A stretch of 7,054 nt of DNA. It comes from an uncultured Bacteroidales bacterium. GTDB taxonomy: Bacteria; Bacteroidota; Bacteroidia; Bacteroidales; UBA932. Shown here piece by piece: positions 7,020-7,054 of this stretch; within the stretch, counting starts at the first letter, position 1, and each line of letters starts with the position of its first letter. The stretch is taken from the NCBI GenBank assembly GCA_946545765.1, contig CAMNNS010000072.1, forward strand, positions 1 to 7,054, written 5' to 3'. A program made the position numbers and the translations under genes. The notes under the pieces are model-generated. The model was not told the DNA's origin and did no database searches. It was given only the letters and a program-made list of their open reading frames with translations.

Positions 7020-7049
7020 TATTATTTATTTTTTAATGGGGCAAAGATA
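7014..7049 (-). promoter_or_regulatory. fabD promoter region with two possible readings
   Basis: On the minus strand TATCTTTG (7049-7042) matches the Bacteroidota -7 consensus TAnnTTTG exactly; its -33 element would lie beyond the window edge, and the leader would be about 80 nt. Alternatively the TTTG of that motif (7045-7042) acts as a -33 element for TAGATTTA (7021-7014), one mismatch from consensus at a 20-nt spacing, giving a leader of about 50 nt. I cannot choose between them from sequence. Confidence 0.5.
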
Positions 7050-7054
7050 AATAA

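Overview
The window is AT-rich and comes from a member of the Bacteroidota, most likely the order Bacteroidales. The lineage is inferred from three things: the family types of the proteins (a Bacteroidales-type SurA, a very long OstA/LptA-like protein with Asp/Ser/Thr-rich linkers), the lack of Shine-Dalgarno sequences in front of the genes, and promoter-like sequences of the Bacteroidota type (TTG, about 20 nt, then TAnnTTTG). No genus can be named from sequence alone.

Layout. Bases 1-190 are a short intergenic region. It holds a good leftward promoter (10-40) for a gene lying outside the window, a perfect palindrome TTGTAA-N4-TTACAA (72-87) and a likely rightward promoter (138-168). Three genes then run rightward: guaB (191-1696, IMP dehydrogenase), a surA-like periplasmic chaperone/prolyl isomerase (1758-3143) and a 949-residue OstA/LptA-like exported protein (3151-6000). 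They are separated by 61 and 7 nt and probably form one transcription unit. A strong bidirectional hairpin terminator (6004-6050) divides this unit from fabD (6056-6955), which runs the opposite way and encodes malonyl-CoA:ACP transacylase. fabD is preceded by a 99-nt AT-rich region with promoter-like elements and a compact palindrome.

How the genes fit together. guaB makes XMP for guanine nucleotide synthesis. The two genes behind it are both envelope-biogenesis factors: a chaperone for outer-membrane proteins and a candidate part of the periplasmic LPS-transport bridge. fabD charges ACP with malonate for fatty-acid synthesis, which also supplies the acyl chains of membrane lipids and lipid A. 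The window is therefore core metabolism plus outer-membrane assembly, with no mobile element, CRISPR array or RNA gene seen.

The least explained part is the C-terminal quarter of the OstA-like protein (about residues 725-949). It follows a highly charged helix and does not resemble the OstA fold of the rest of the protein. It is the best candidate here for something undescribed. Other points worth checking are the palindromes at 72-87 and 7000-7019, and a 16-bp copy of the terminator arm inside fabD.
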